Assembly: GCA_012512505.1 (NCBI GenBank)
Contig: JAAZEB010000202.1
Span: 1-39,675 of the forward strand
Reading direction: 5' to 3'
Length of the DNA stretch: 39,675 nucleotides
Source of the DNA: Armatimonadota bacterium
Lineage (GTDB): Bacteria; Armatimonadota; JAAZEB01
Shown: positions 32,101 to 39,455 of the stretch, one piece after another
Layout of the letters: each line of letters begins with the position of its first letter
Numbering within the stretch: position 1 is the first letter of the stretch
The notes under the pieces: generated by a model
What the model was told of the DNA's origin: nothing
The model's database searches: none
What the model saw: only the letters and a program-made list of their open reading frames with translations
Translations under genes and position numbers: made by a program

Positions 32101-33892
32101 CCAGCTCCCCCAGCTTCACCTCGCCGTTGGAGAGCGACGCGGTGAAGGTGCCCCGGTCGGGGATGGTGCCGCCGTTGGCGAGGGCGAGCAGCCGCGAGCC
32201 AGGCAGGCCCGCCAGCACGTTGTTCACCCGGTCCCAGGAGAGGCGCGCGCGCAGCTCTCGATGCGCCTGGCTCGGATAGCGCCCGGCCAGCATCTCCAGC
32301 ACGGTGTGGAACGCCTGCGGCGACAGCTCCTGGTACGGGTAGGCCTGGCGCACCAAGCGATAGAGGTCCTCCACTCGCCAGGTCTCGACTGACACCATCG
32401 CCACGATCTGCTGCGCCAGCACGTCGAGTGGGTTGCGCGGGGTGTGGGTGCTCTCCACCTCGCCGCGCAGCATCCCGCCCACCACGGCGGCGGTCGCCAT
32501 CAGGTCCTCGGCGTGGGTGGGGAAGAAGCGTGCCTTCGACGTTTGGCCGACCAGGTGCCCGGCGCGACCGACGCGCTGCAGCCCGCGCGCCACGCCCTCC
32601 GGCGACTGGATCTGGAGCACCAGGTCGACGGCGCCGATATCGATGCCCAGCTCCAGGGAGGAGGTCGCCACCAGCGCCGGCAGCTCACCCGCCTTGAGCG
32701 CCTGTTCCATCTCCAGGCGTGACTCGCGCGAGACGCTGCCGTGATGTGCCCGGATCGGATTGGGATGAGTGCCGTCGCCCGCGGCCATCATCCCCCGGCC
32801 GCGCATCACCCCGTCCTCAATCAGCGCCAGGGCGTGCCCGCGCTGCGCGCCCGCCGCGCTCTCCTCGTTCAGCCAGTCCGCCACCCGCTCCGCCATCCGC
32901 CGGCTGTTGCAGAAGACCAGCGTCGTCTGGTGCTGCTGGATGAAGTTGTCTATCACCGGGATGAGCGACGGCCACAGGGAGTCGCCCGGCAGCCGGCGCA
33001 GGTCGGCCACCGGGGAGATCACCTGCAGGTCCAGATCCTTGCGGTACTGGGCGTCGATGATTGTTACCGGGCGTGGCACGAGGCGCTGGGGTGGTTCGGC
33101 GGTGGAGAGAGTCGCCGCCGGTGGTCCAGGCTCCCACTCGCAGCCGCCGAGGAAGCGGGCGGCCTCCTCGAGGGGCTGGATGGTGGCGGTGAGGCCGATC
33201 CGCTGCACCGGCGCGGTGGCGACCGCCTGCAGGCGCTCCAGGCTGAGGGCGAGGTGTACCCCGCGCGTGGTGCCCACAAGGGTGTGGATCTCATCGACAA
33301 TGACGGTCTGCACCGTGCGGAAGATAGCGCGCGCGGCCGGCCCGGTGAGGAGCAGGTAAAGCGACTCGGGGGTGGTGATCAGGATGTCGGGCGGCTTGCG
33401 CACCATCGCCTGCCGCTCACGCGGGGGCGTGTCGCCGGAGCGCACCGCCACGCGGATCTCCGGGAACGGCAGGCCCAGCTCCTCCGCCGTGCGGGCATTG
33501 CCCGCCAGCGGCACGCGCAGGTTGCGCTCGATGTCGTTGTTCAGCGCCTTGAGCGGCGAGATGTAGAGCAGGCGGACTCCGGGGATTGCGGATTTCGGAT
33601 TGCGAATTGCGGATTGCGAATCGCGAATCGCGGATCTGCGTCGCGAACTCCCGGCAGGCGGTGCCTGTGACAGGTCGCGGTGGCGCTGGTCGATGCCCCA
33701 GAGGAAGGCGGCGAGGGTCTTGCCGGAGCCGGTGGGCGCCAAGATGAGGACGTGCTCGCCGCGTTGGATGGCGGCCCACCCTTGCGCCTGGGGGGGTGTT
33801 GGCTGCCCAAACCGCTGCTGGAACCAGGTGCGCGTGGGCGCGCTGAAGGCGGCGAGGGGGTCCGGGGTAGTCGGCGGTTCGGGCTCGGGCAT
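29111..33892 (-). CDS. lhr: Large Lhr-type DEAD/DEAH helicase
   Basis: A 1593-residue superfamily 2 helicase. Motif Q region FGQPTPPQAQGW, Walker A APTGSGKT (52-59), Ia LLYISPLKALNND, motif II VDEIH (199-203), SLELGIDIGAVDLVLQ and QRVGRAGH are all present, followed by the WH and Lhr core beta-barrel (GSQVWRVVEI). The long C-terminal half with LLRQDYRVTVHTWNGAAVLG is the Lhr-C part. Lhr proteins translocate on DNA and help repair. ATG at 33892 (MPEPEPP) is used; the frame runs to 34045. Residues about 80-103 (between Walker A and Ia) are a low-complexity insertion encoded by a heptanucleotide repeat, separately listed. mscL lies upstream with a strong hairpin between. Confidence 0.92.
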   Translation of the reverse strand: MPEPEPPTTPDPLAAFSAPTRTWFQQRFGQPTPPQAQGWAAIQRGEHVLILAPTGSGKTLAAFLWGIDQRHRDLSQAPPAGSSRRRSAIRDSQSAIRNPKSAIPGVRLLYISPLKALNNDIERNLRVPLAGNARTAEELGLPFPEIRVAVRSGDTPPRERQAMVRKPPDILITTPESLYLLLTGPAARAIFRTVQTVIVDEIHTLVGTTRGVHLALSLERLQAVATAPVQRIGLTATIQPLEEAARFLGGCEWEPGPPAATLSTAEPPQRLVPRPVTIIDAQYRKDLDLQVISPVADLRRLPGDSLWPSLIPVIDNFIQQHQTTLVFCNSRRMAERVADWLNEESAAGAQRGHALALIEDGVMRGRGMMAAGDGTHPNPIRAHHGSVSRESRLEMEQALKAGELPALVATSSLELGIDIGAVDLVLQIQSPEGVARGLQRVGRAGHLVGQTSKARFFPTHAEDLMATAAVVGGMLRGEVESTHTPRNPLDVLAQQIVAMVSVETWRVEDLYRLVRQAYPYQELSPQAFHTVLEMLAGRYPSQAHRELRARLSWDRVNNVLAGLPGSRLLALANGGTIPDRGTFTASLSNGEVKLGELDEEFVYETKTGDTFMLGSQVWRVVEITDDRVHVVEAPGASPRMPFWRGDIAWRPYDLGKRVGAFRRLVAERVRAAAGSWPSTRQDREAAAKGWAAPILDWLRRDYRLDDNCAWHVLDYVARQLRAVGSISSDRTVVVELFRDALGDPRMVVHSPFGGRVNGPWSLALAQALRERTGVEVEAQSNDDGILLRFPNADAEFPTDVVARMTPAEARERILRELPNSAVFGAQFRQNAARALLLPGARGGKRTPFWLQRLRAKELLQVVRRFDDFPILIETYRDCLQDVMDLPALEEVLGEIQAGRIEVVVHEGATPSPIAQALLFQFVSIFMYEQDAPKAERQLQQLAVSRDLLGDVLKDVALEEFLKPEAVAEVASRLQHTGAAGRARTLEELAVLLQELGDLSEAEVAARSAIDPTPWIESLARAGRLVRLEIPTAHGPEPRWVAAELESEYREAFAATADAPAALAILRRYLAHSGPVTASAIRTRYAFPMEWLREALERLVDEGVLARGRFARTASEEEQYLDRRNFAEIHRQTLTLLRREVRPVPFPAYADFLARWQHAHPAERCQGPAGLTETLQQLRGLPVVGTAWERAVLPARLERYEPKELEELCRAGEVVWVASGAADPRRARVRFFFRGEGRQCLAPATEPLDALSAEARAVYEALQSEGAAFVADLASVLRRSAEEVEQALWELALNGLVTNDSMEALRRLLQPEAVGARAGREPQGFSALEAQLAARRPTSWGLRRPSRSEYYAAKRRVAERLQQRSAALTSGRWSLVHRLGVLGPEEPADETAARYARQLLQRWGVVTRAVLEAEEGPCEWAAVAHHLRLMEMRGEVRRGLFVEGLPGPQYALASAVERLRESRDASPAEDLVVLNACDPANRLGAEAPAVPAGATGEPLTLARVPTTWVVLQRGYPVLVAEGGGSGLITAAGTDEGQWARALAALLPHLLRQDYRVTVHTWNGAAVLGSAGQAVLEAAGFHRDHRGMTFERGLA
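33583..33638. repeat. Heptanucleotide repeat inserted in the helicase gene
   Basis: Seven consecutive 7-mers run from 33583 to 33631: GGATTGC, GGATTTC, GGATTGC, GAATTGC, GGATTGC, GAATCGC, GAATCGC, then a degenerate eighth. They are AT-richer than the flanks. In the helicase frame they read SAIRDSQSAIRNPKSAI and keep the frame open. Other Lhr proteins normally pass straight from the Walker A helix to the VRLLYISPLKAL strand here. Confidence 0.8.
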
Positions 33893-33936
33893 GGGGGTCG
33901 CTCTCCTCTCGGCGCCTCGGGGGCACCCGGCACAAG

Positions 33937-33977
33937 CCACGATGCCCGCACCGGCGCTGATGATGCGGGCATCGTGG
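33937..33977. terminator. 14-bp perfect hairpin between mscL and helicase
   Basis: CCACGATGCCCGCA (33937-33950) pairs perfectly with TGCGGGCATCGTGG (33964-33977) around a 13-base loop. It lies 45 bp upstream of the helicase start and 108 bp after the mscL stop. No T-run follows. It could be a terminator, an attenuator or a protein-binding palindrome. Confidence 0.55.
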
Positions 33978-34084
33978 TCCGGGCGCGATCGATGGTGCCC
34001 GCCGACCGACGCTCCCAACGCCCGCCTCGGCCGGTGGGCTGACATCGCGGCCGGCCCTACGGGCGAACGGCCACCCCGCGGAGG

Positions 34085-34507
34085 TTACACCTCCGCGCGC
34101 GTGCCCTCCGTGACCGGCGAGAGCGCGCTGCCACAGGCCCGGCACCGCCGCGCGGCCTGGGGCACCACCTCCAGGCACTCCGGACAGGCTCGGGTGGCCG
34201 GCTCAGCCGGCGCCGGGCCTGGCTTCAGCAGCACCTTGGTGATCAGGAAGACCACGAAGGCGATGATGACGAAGTCAACCAGGGTGCCGATCAGGTGGCC
34301 GTAGCGGATTGTGTTCTGGGTGCCCAGCAGGGTGATACTTGCCTCCCGCCAGTCTCCTCCGGAGGGGAGCACGAGGCCAATCACCGGCATCAGCAGGTCG
34401 TCGACGATGGCCGATACCACCTTACCGGTCGCGGCGCCAATGATGACGCCGATTGCCAACGCCAGCGCGTTGGTCTTGGTGAGGAAGGACTTAAACTCCT
34501 GTAACAT
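34085..34507 (-). CDS. mscL: Large-conductance mechanosensitive channel with zinc-ribbon tail
   Basis: A 140-residue protein. The N-terminal LQEFKSFLTKTNALALAIGVIIGAA and helix 1 with the VVSAIVDDLLMPVIGLVL stretch are standard for MscL, which opens as a pentamer under membrane tension to release solutes. Helix 2 (about 74-94) follows a short periplasmic loop. The C-terminal tail is not the usual short helix alone: Cys108-x2-Cys111 and Cys122-x2-Cys125 form a zinc ribbon. Similar tails occur in some other bacterial MscL proteins. The ATG at 34507 follows AAAGGCGG. It is monocistronic as far as can be seen. Confidence 0.88.
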   Translation of the reverse strand: MLQEFKSFLTKTNALALAIGVIIGAATGKVVSAIVDDLLMPVIGLVLPSGGDWREASITLLGTQNTIRYGHLIGTLVDFVIIAFVVFLITKVLLKPGPAPAEPATRACPECLEVVPQAARRCRACGSALSPVTEGTRAEV

Positions 34508-34734
34508 GGGCGTTCCGCCTTTCTCCCGCACCCCTTGCTTTCGGCGCGCGCGCGGGGTGTCCTGCACGTCCGCGGCTCGTTGCCTCTGTCGAACGGCCAG
34601 ATAACCTACCCACTCCACCCTTGTGGCGAGCGGCGGAAGCTGAACGCGGACGCCCGTCCGGCGCCCAGCACCGGCGCCAGGCCGCCTCAAAAAGCGGGGG
34701 AGAGACGGCCCGGCGCCGGGCGGGTTGCTCGCAG

Positions 34735-36588
34735 CTACGGCCGCGCGGGCGTCAGCGCCTGATCCAGGCGGACGATCAGAGACGCGGTCTGGCGGCGCAC
34801 CTCCTGCATGCGCCGCGTGTCCACGCTGGACCAGTCCATCGGGTTCCACCAGGGCAGCGCGTTGACGGCAGCGTTGAGCTGCTTTTCCGCCTCATCGGCG
34901 GCCTGCCTGGCGGCAGCGCTTCCCCCTTGCCGGGCTTGAGCGATCCGCTGGGTCAGCATGGCGAGGTAGGAGTAGTCATCCACACCCTCACGCAGCGACT
35001 CCCAGGCGATGGTGGGGATGGCACCCTGATAGGTGCTCCAGTCGTCCGGCTTCAGGAAGTGCGGGTAAGCGGTGGCCTGTTCCTTCGGCTCGGCGGCATT
35101 CACGGCGGAGCCATCGAAGTCGTTGAACACATCCTCGTGCGGCCGGCAGAAGGTCCAGGTCACCTCCGCCCGGGCGCCACTCTTCCAGAAGAGGTAGCCG
35201 GCGCCGTAGCGGTTGGGGAACATCGCTCGCTCCTGGGGAGCCGGGTTGACGTAGCAGCCGGTGCCGTACCACCAGAACTCCGCGCCCGTCTTCTCGCACG
35301 TCTCGCGAGCCTTGCGGGCATTCTCCTCGTTGGCGATCAGGCCACTGACGAAGCAGGGCGCCGTGAGGTACTGCGCTGCCTTCTCCAGGAAGCCCAGTTG
35401 ATAGAAGGTGGCGTAGGTGGCAGCCCCGCCGCGCCGCCAGCTCTGGTAGTCCTGAATGGCGAAGGTGTTGTCGCCGCTCGGCTCGTCCACTCCGTAGAAG
35501 TACCAGCGGCTGGGAGCGTTGGTCGTCGCCGCGACGGCGGCCTCTGCCACCGCCCGCACGCCATCACTCAGCTCGGCCGGCCAGGGGTCCTTCTGCACGT
35601 CGCAGGTGGCGCCCACCGCGTCACGCACCTGCCCCACCACGCTCATCGAGCAGACGTGCGGGCCGGGAAGCCCCGCCTCGCGCGACAATCGCGCCAACCG
35701 CAGGTAGGGAGAGGCATCGCAGCGCGCCGTCCCCGCCTTGATCTGCGACAGGTCTTCCTTACCCAGCGGGATCTCCACCAGGCCAGTCATGCCGTGCCGG
35801 GCGAAATCGCGCAGTTCGGCCAGCGTCTGGGCTTCGCTCATGTTGTTCCAGCGCGCCACGTCGGCATAGAGAAGCCAGTAGCGGTCTCGCGGGCGCTGCA
35901 GCAGGAATGGCAGCACCTCGATCTCCAGCGGCAGCACCAGTGCCGGCCGGCCAGCGGCCCGAATGCTCACCGAGGCCCGGTAGGTGCCGGGGCGCGCGGC
36001 GGTGCTCGCGCTCAGGGTGAGCCAAAGCGCGGTGCTCTCTCCCGCCTTCACGTCGAACGACCGCTCTTCGAGGACGCCGCGGCTCAGCGGCACCATCTTC
36101 TTCCCGTTGGCGCAGGGCAACAGCAGCTCGGGGGTGATGTACCAGTCGCGCGAGCGCCAACCGCGGCGCTGCGGCCAGAAGTGCATGTGCCGGATATCAA
36201 CGCTCACCGGGGCGCCCTGGAGGTCGACGCTGACGCGGAGGCCGCGCAGATCGCGGAGCCCGTAGAGGCCCACCCACACCGGCTCATCCTCGCCGCGGGC
36301 CAGGAAGGCCGACAGCTTCGCCGCGTGCTCCTCCGCCTTGGGAATGCGGTAGGGCTTGTAGTCCCCCGGATCGGGCGTCACGTAGGCGATCATCCCCGCG
36401 CGCTGCTCGGCGCGGGTGGGCGCCGGGGCCTGCCAGTTCTGCTCCGGCCGCGCGGCCTCGCGGAACGGCTCTCCAGGATCAACCTTCTCGTAAGTCACGC
36501 CCCCGATCGTCACGGGGCCGGTCGTTTCCGCGGCGCGAACTCCCTGCGCCAGCAACAAGATACAGAGGGTCAGTAGCATTCTCATCAT
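34735..36588 (-). CDS. Secreted DUF4091/GH123-like glycoside hydrolase-type protein
   Basis: A 617-residue exported protein. ATG at 36588 has GGAG seven bases upstream; the open frame beyond it runs through repeats R1 and is not coding. Signal peptide 1-19 or so (MMRMLLTLCILLLAQGVRAA). Residues about 190-300 look like a beta-sandwich, and the middle is a TIM-barrel-like domain with WYFYGVDEPSG (Asp368-Glu369), the position of the catalytic Asp-Glu pair in GH123 N-acetylgalactosaminidases. The end (AIPTIAWESLREGVDDYSYL, 523-542) is the DUF4091 signature. It probably acts on an extracytoplasmic glycan. Substrate and activity are unproven. It lies downstream of the secreted DUF1080 gene. Confidence 0.78.
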   Translation of the reverse strand: MMRMLLTLCILLLAQGVRAAETTGPVTIGGVTYEKVDPGEPFREAARPEQNWQAPAPTRAEQRAGMIAYVTPDPGDYKPYRIPKAEEHAAKLSAFLARGEDEPVWVGLYGLRDLRGLRVSVDLQGAPVSVDIRHMHFWPQRRGWRSRDWYITPELLLPCANGKKMVPLSRGVLEERSFDVKAGESTALWLTLSASTAARPGTYRASVSIRAAGRPALVLPLEIEVLPFLLQRPRDRYWLLYADVARWNNMSEAQTLAELRDFARHGMTGLVEIPLGKEDLSQIKAGTARCDASPYLRLARLSREAGLPGPHVCSMSVVGQVRDAVGATCDVQKDPWPAELSDGVRAVAEAAVAATTNAPSRWYFYGVDEPSGDNTFAIQDYQSWRRGGAATYATFYQLGFLEKAAQYLTAPCFVSGLIANEENARKARETCEKTGAEFWWYGTGCYVNPAPQERAMFPNRYGAGYLFWKSGARAEVTWTFCRPHEDVFNDFDGSAVNAAEPKEQATAYPHFLKPDDWSTYQGAIPTIAWESLREGVDDYSYLAMLTQRIAQARQGGSAAARQAADEAEKQLNAAVNALPWWNPMDWSSVDTRRMQEVRRQTASLIVRLDQALTPARP

Positions 36589-36620
36589 TCGTGGTCTCCG
36601 ATACGAGTATCCGAAAATGG

Positions 36621-36680
36621 CGGAGCGCCGCAACCGTGCGGCATCCCAGCCCGCGATAGCCCGATTGCTCGGGCACTCCG
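36621..36680 (-). repeat. Dispersed repeat R1, copy C1
   Basis: In plus coordinates: CGGAGC (36621), hairpin 2 GCCGCA (36627-36632) ACCG TGCGGC (36637-36642), linker, hairpin 1 GCCCGA (36659-36664) TTGC TCGGGC (36669-36674), then ACTCCG (36675-36680). Both hairpins are perfect. It is the first of two tandem copies upstream of the DUF4091 gene. Confidence 0.75.
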
Positions 36681-36700
36681 GACAGTTGCCGGGAGAGCAG

Positions 36701-36759
36701 CGGAGTGCCGCAGCAATGCGGCTCCCCAACTGCCGATGCCCGATGGCTCGGGCACTCCG
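36701..36759 (-). repeat. Dispersed repeat R1, copy C2
   Basis: CGGAGT (36701-36706), GCCGCA GCAA TGCGGC (36707-36722), linker of 15, GCCCGA TGGC TCGGGC (36738-36753), ACTCCG (36754-36759). All three stems (two hairpins and the closing pair) are perfect, so this is the best-preserved copy. It lies 21 bp after C1 and 28 bp from the DUF1080 stop. Confidence 0.75.
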
Positions 36760-36787
36760 ATAATCGCCCGACGTGGCGGAGTGGGCG

Positions 36788-37609
36788 TCACTGCTCGTCG
36801 TAGCCGCCCAGCTCGCGGATCCAGAGGTTGCGATAGCGCACCGGGCAGCCGTGGTCCTGCAGCACCAGCGGGCCTTTGGCCCCGTGCGGCGCGTACTGCG
36901 CCAGGGCACGATGGGCCACCGCGCCCAGCAGCGCCGTGTGGTTATGCACCACGACGCCGTTGTGCAGCACCGTGGCATAGGCTGGCGTCTCCACCTCGCC
37001 GTCGCGGAAGCGGGGCGCGGTAAAGATAATGTCGTAGGTCTGCCATTCGCCGGGCTTGCGGCAGGCGTTCACCAGCGGCGGGTACTGCCCGTAGAGCGCG
37101 GCGGCCTGCCCATCGGGGTAGGTGCGCGCGTTGTAGCTGTCGAGCACCTGGATCTCGTAGCGGCCGAAGAGGATGACGCCGCTGTTGCCCCGATCCTGGC
37201 CTTCGCCGGTGGGCGGGTTGGGGGCGGCCCATTCGAGGTGAAGCTGGCAATCGCCAAACTCGTCGCGGGTGACGAGGTTGCCGGCGCCGGGGGTGGCCAC
37301 CAGCACGCCGTTCTCTACCTTCCAGCGCGATGGCTGGCCTTTACCGTCGTGCCACCGCTCGAGGTTGGTGCCGTCGAAGAGGACGATGGCATCGGAGGGG
37401 GGTTGGCCGGGCTGCTCTGGGGTGCTAGCGGTGCCAGGCGTCACGACGCGCGGCTGCGGGCGCTCGCCGTCGTGAACGTGCCACTTGCCGCCGGGGAGCA
37501 ACGGCGTGTCTTGATAGCCGAGGCTGCGCTGCGCCACGGCGGCCGCCACCACGCACAGGCCCGCCACTGCCACGAGGGCGAGCCGCAAGGCCGGTTGGTA
37601 TCGTCTCAT
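36788..37609 (-). CDS. DUF1080 protein, secreted paralogue
   Basis: A 273-residue DUF1080 (3-keto-glycoside-acting family) protein with a signal peptide (about 1-26, cleavage near AAAVAQ). From [19 protein letters not shown] on it tracks the copy at 27441-28193 closely, including [41 protein letters not shown] and QDHGCPVRYRNLWIREL. The two are clear paralogues differing mainly in export. GGAGGTGGC stands just before the ATG. It precedes the DUF4091 gene (with R1 repeats in the 199-bp gap) and diverges from the response regulator. It would act in the periplasm or outside the cell. Confidence 0.9.
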   Translation of the reverse strand: MRRYQPALRLALVAVAGLCVVAAAVAQRSLGYQDTPLLPGGKWHVHDGERPQPRVVTPGTASTPEQPGQPPSDAIVLFDGTNLERWHDGKGQPSRWKVENGVLVATPGAGNLVTRDEFGDCQLHLEWAAPNPPTGEGQDRGNSGVILFGRYEIQVLDSYNARTYPDGQAAALYGQYPPLVNACRKPGEWQTYDIIFTAPRFRDGEVETPAYATVLHNGVVVHNHTALLGAVAHRALAQYAPHGAKGPLVLQDHGCPVRYRNLWIRELGGYDEQ

Positions 37610-37829
37610 GAGCCACCTCCACAGGCTGTGTTAATCCCTAATACGCCACCGGGGCGGGGCCACTCCTGCATTCGTCAGCCGCCGCGCGGTCCCGTTTGGC
37701 GCGGCCAGCGGCCGGGAAACTACCCTTTCGAGGTCCGCAACCGGCGGCGATCCGCGCTGGCCGAGGCCTCCGCCCCCTGCACCGGTGTTCCAGCCGCCAG
37801 CGGGGCAGTGGGAGAAGGAGGGGCTCACC

Positions 37830-38273
37830 TTGGAGCAACCAACGACCGGCACCCCGGCCGCGTCCGCCGCGGCCCCCGACGCATTGCCGCGAGTGCTGGT
37901 AGTGGAGGACAACCCCGATACCCTGGAGATGCTCTCACTGGCGCTCACGATGATCGGTTATGAGGTGGAGACGGCGGCGGACGGCCAGACGGCCCTGCGC
38001 GCCGCGGCGGCACATCCCCCCGATGCCATCCTCTGCGACATCGGGCTTCCCGACATCGATGGCCACGAGGTGATGCGGCGCCTGCGCGCGCTGCCGGGGT
38101 TGGCGCACACACCGGCCTTCGCGCTCACCGGGTTCGGCCAGGAGCAGGACATCGAGCGAGCGCGCGCCGCTGGCTTTGATGCCCACCTCACCAAGCCGGT
38201 GGATCTGGCCGATCTCGACCGGCGCCTGCGCGAGGCGTTGGCCGGCGCCGCGGCCCCCGTCCCGGCGACCTAA
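37830..38273 (+). CDS. Single-domain response regulator (CheY-like)
   Basis: A 147-residue receiver-only protein. The start is a TTG at 37830 with GGAGGGG eight bases upstream; an upstream in-frame GTG at 37785 lacks a ribosome site. After a 20-residue Ala/Pro-rich N-terminus comes a complete receiver: acidic pocket Glu26-Asp27 (VLVVEDNPD), phosphoacceptor Asp70 (AILCDIGLPDIDG), Thr100 (FALTGFG) and Lys122 (LTKPVD). No output domain is present. It resembles the C-terminal receivers of hybrid histidine kinases, so it may belong to a phosphorelay. No kinase is nearby. It interrupts the sugar locus and is divergent from DUF1080. Confidence 0.88.
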   Translation: MEQPTTGTPAASAAAPDALPRVLVVEDNPDTLEMLSLALTMIGYEVETAADGQTALRAAAAHPPDAILCDIGLPDIDGHEVMRRLRALPGLAHTPAFALTGFGQEQDIERARAAGFDAHLTKPVDLADLDRRLREALAGAAAPVPAT

Positions 38274-38300
38274 CCCCCGGCGGGGCGGGCGCGCGGCCGG

Positions 38301-39455
38301 CTATCTTCCCAACCGCGCGTCCTCCTCGGCGATCCAGGCATCGTAGTCGCGCGAGCGCGGCTCCGGGTCGCCCAGGCCCGCCTCGTGCCGCCAGCGAAGC
38401 AGCGGGTGGTCGCGTCGCGTCTGGGGCAGCGGCACGCGCCGGCCGTAGGCGGCGCTTTCCAAGATGCCCATCAGCACCTCCAGGACGTGGTGCGCCTCGG
38501 CACCGCTGCAGTCGTGCTCTCGCCCCTCTTCGATCGCGCGCACCATCTCGTCGGCGAAGGCGTACTCGTCCGGGTAGGCTCCCCGGGCCGGGTCGTATCC
38601 TTCGGGGAGGATCGCCGGCAGCGGCTGCCACTGGTCGTGCGTGCCGTCCGGGGCGTGGTGGGGCACCGGCAGCCACCAGGCATCAGTGGTCTTCCAGAGG
38701 ATGCGCCCGGTGGTGCCCAGGATCTCGATTCCGTGGGCCAGGGCATCGGCGCGCGGCAGGTGGTGGCACATCACGGTGGCGACGACGCCGGCGGGGAAGT
38801 CGAGCATCGCGGTGATCCGCTCGCCGGCCACGATCCCCATGCCCCCCGGCGCCACCACCACATCCTCCGGGGTGATCGGGCGGCCGGCCACCGTGGCGAC
38901 AGCGCTGACGCCCTGGCAGCGGCCGGCCAGGGCCAGGAAGTTGTTGATCAGGTGCGTCGCCAGGTTCATCAGCCCGTAGCCGCCGTAATAGCCCTTGTCG
39001 TTGGCGATCAGCGCCCGCACCTCCCCAATCTGGCCGGCGGCGATGGCGCGTCGCACCGCCTGCAGCGGCGGACCCAACCGGCTCTGGTGATGCACCGCCA
39101 GGCACACGCCCCGGGAGTTGGCGGCCGCCAGCAGCCGATCGGCCTCCTCCAGGTTGGTGCAGAGCGGCTTCTCCACGTCAATGTGCGCACCATACTCCAG
39201 CACCCGCAGGCACAGGTCGTAGTGAAACTCGGTGCCGGTGGCAATGACGACGATGTCCGGACGCTCCACGGCCATCATCTGGTCCAGGTCGGCATAGCAG
39301 GCGGCAACCCCCAGCGCCGCCGCCAGCCGGTCCCGGTGATCCGGCCGCAGGTCGCACAGGGCCACCACTTCAGTGCGGGGGTGGGCGGCATACCCTTGGG
39401 CGATGGCGGTGCCGCGCGGGCCGCAGCCGATGATGGCCACACGATAACTCTTCAT
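38301..39455 (-). CDS. Gfo/Idh/MocA family sugar dehydrogenase, second copy
   Basis: A 384-residue NAD(P)-dependent oxidoreductase. The Rossmann motif is VAIIGCGPRGTAIA (6-19), the family Glu95-Lys96 in IDVEKPLCTN, and the second-domain helix has GLMNLATHLINNFLALAG. Distinct in sequence from the copy at 26172, so a different substrate is likely. GAGGAA precedes the ATG. Its first base (39455) is also the last base of the upstream gene's TGA stop, so the two are translationally coupled. It has no signal peptide. The nearby secreted DUF1080 and DUF4091 proteins suggest a related glycan route. It is convergent with the response regulator, 27 bp apart. Confidence 0.87.
   Translation of the reverse strand: MKSYRVAIIGCGPRGTAIAQGYAAHPRTEVVALCDLRPDHRDRLAAALGVAACYADLDQMMAVERPDIVVIATGTEFHYDLCLRVLEYGAHIDVEKPLCTNLEEADRLLAAANSRGVCLAVHHQSRLGPPLQAVRRAIAAGQIGEVRALIANDKGYYGGYGLMNLATHLINNFLALAGRCQGVSAVATVAGRPITPEDVVVAPGGMGIVAGERITAMLDFPAGVVATVMCHHLPRADALAHGIEILGTTGRILWKTTDAWWLPVPHHAPDGTHDQWQPLPAILPEGYDPARGAYPDEYAFADEMVRAIEEGREHDCSGAEAHHVLEVLMGILESAAYGRRVPLPQTRRDHPLLRWRHEAGLGDPEPRSRDYDAWIAEEDARLGR

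Noticed and set aside
34171-34192. ACTCCG plus GCTCGGG as another R1 copy
   Set aside because: It falls in the conserved zinc-ribbon codons of mscL and lacks the hairpins, so the match is chance.
36621-36759. Tandem copies as a CRISPR array
   Set aside because: Only two units, the 'spacer' is 20 bp and partly shared with other R1 copies, and single copies occur elsewhere with no cas genes.
36589-36978. Possible N-terminal extension of the DUF4091 gene
   Set aside because: The extra 130 codons run through the two R1 repeats and part of DUF1080, and a signal peptide with a ribosome site begins at 36588.
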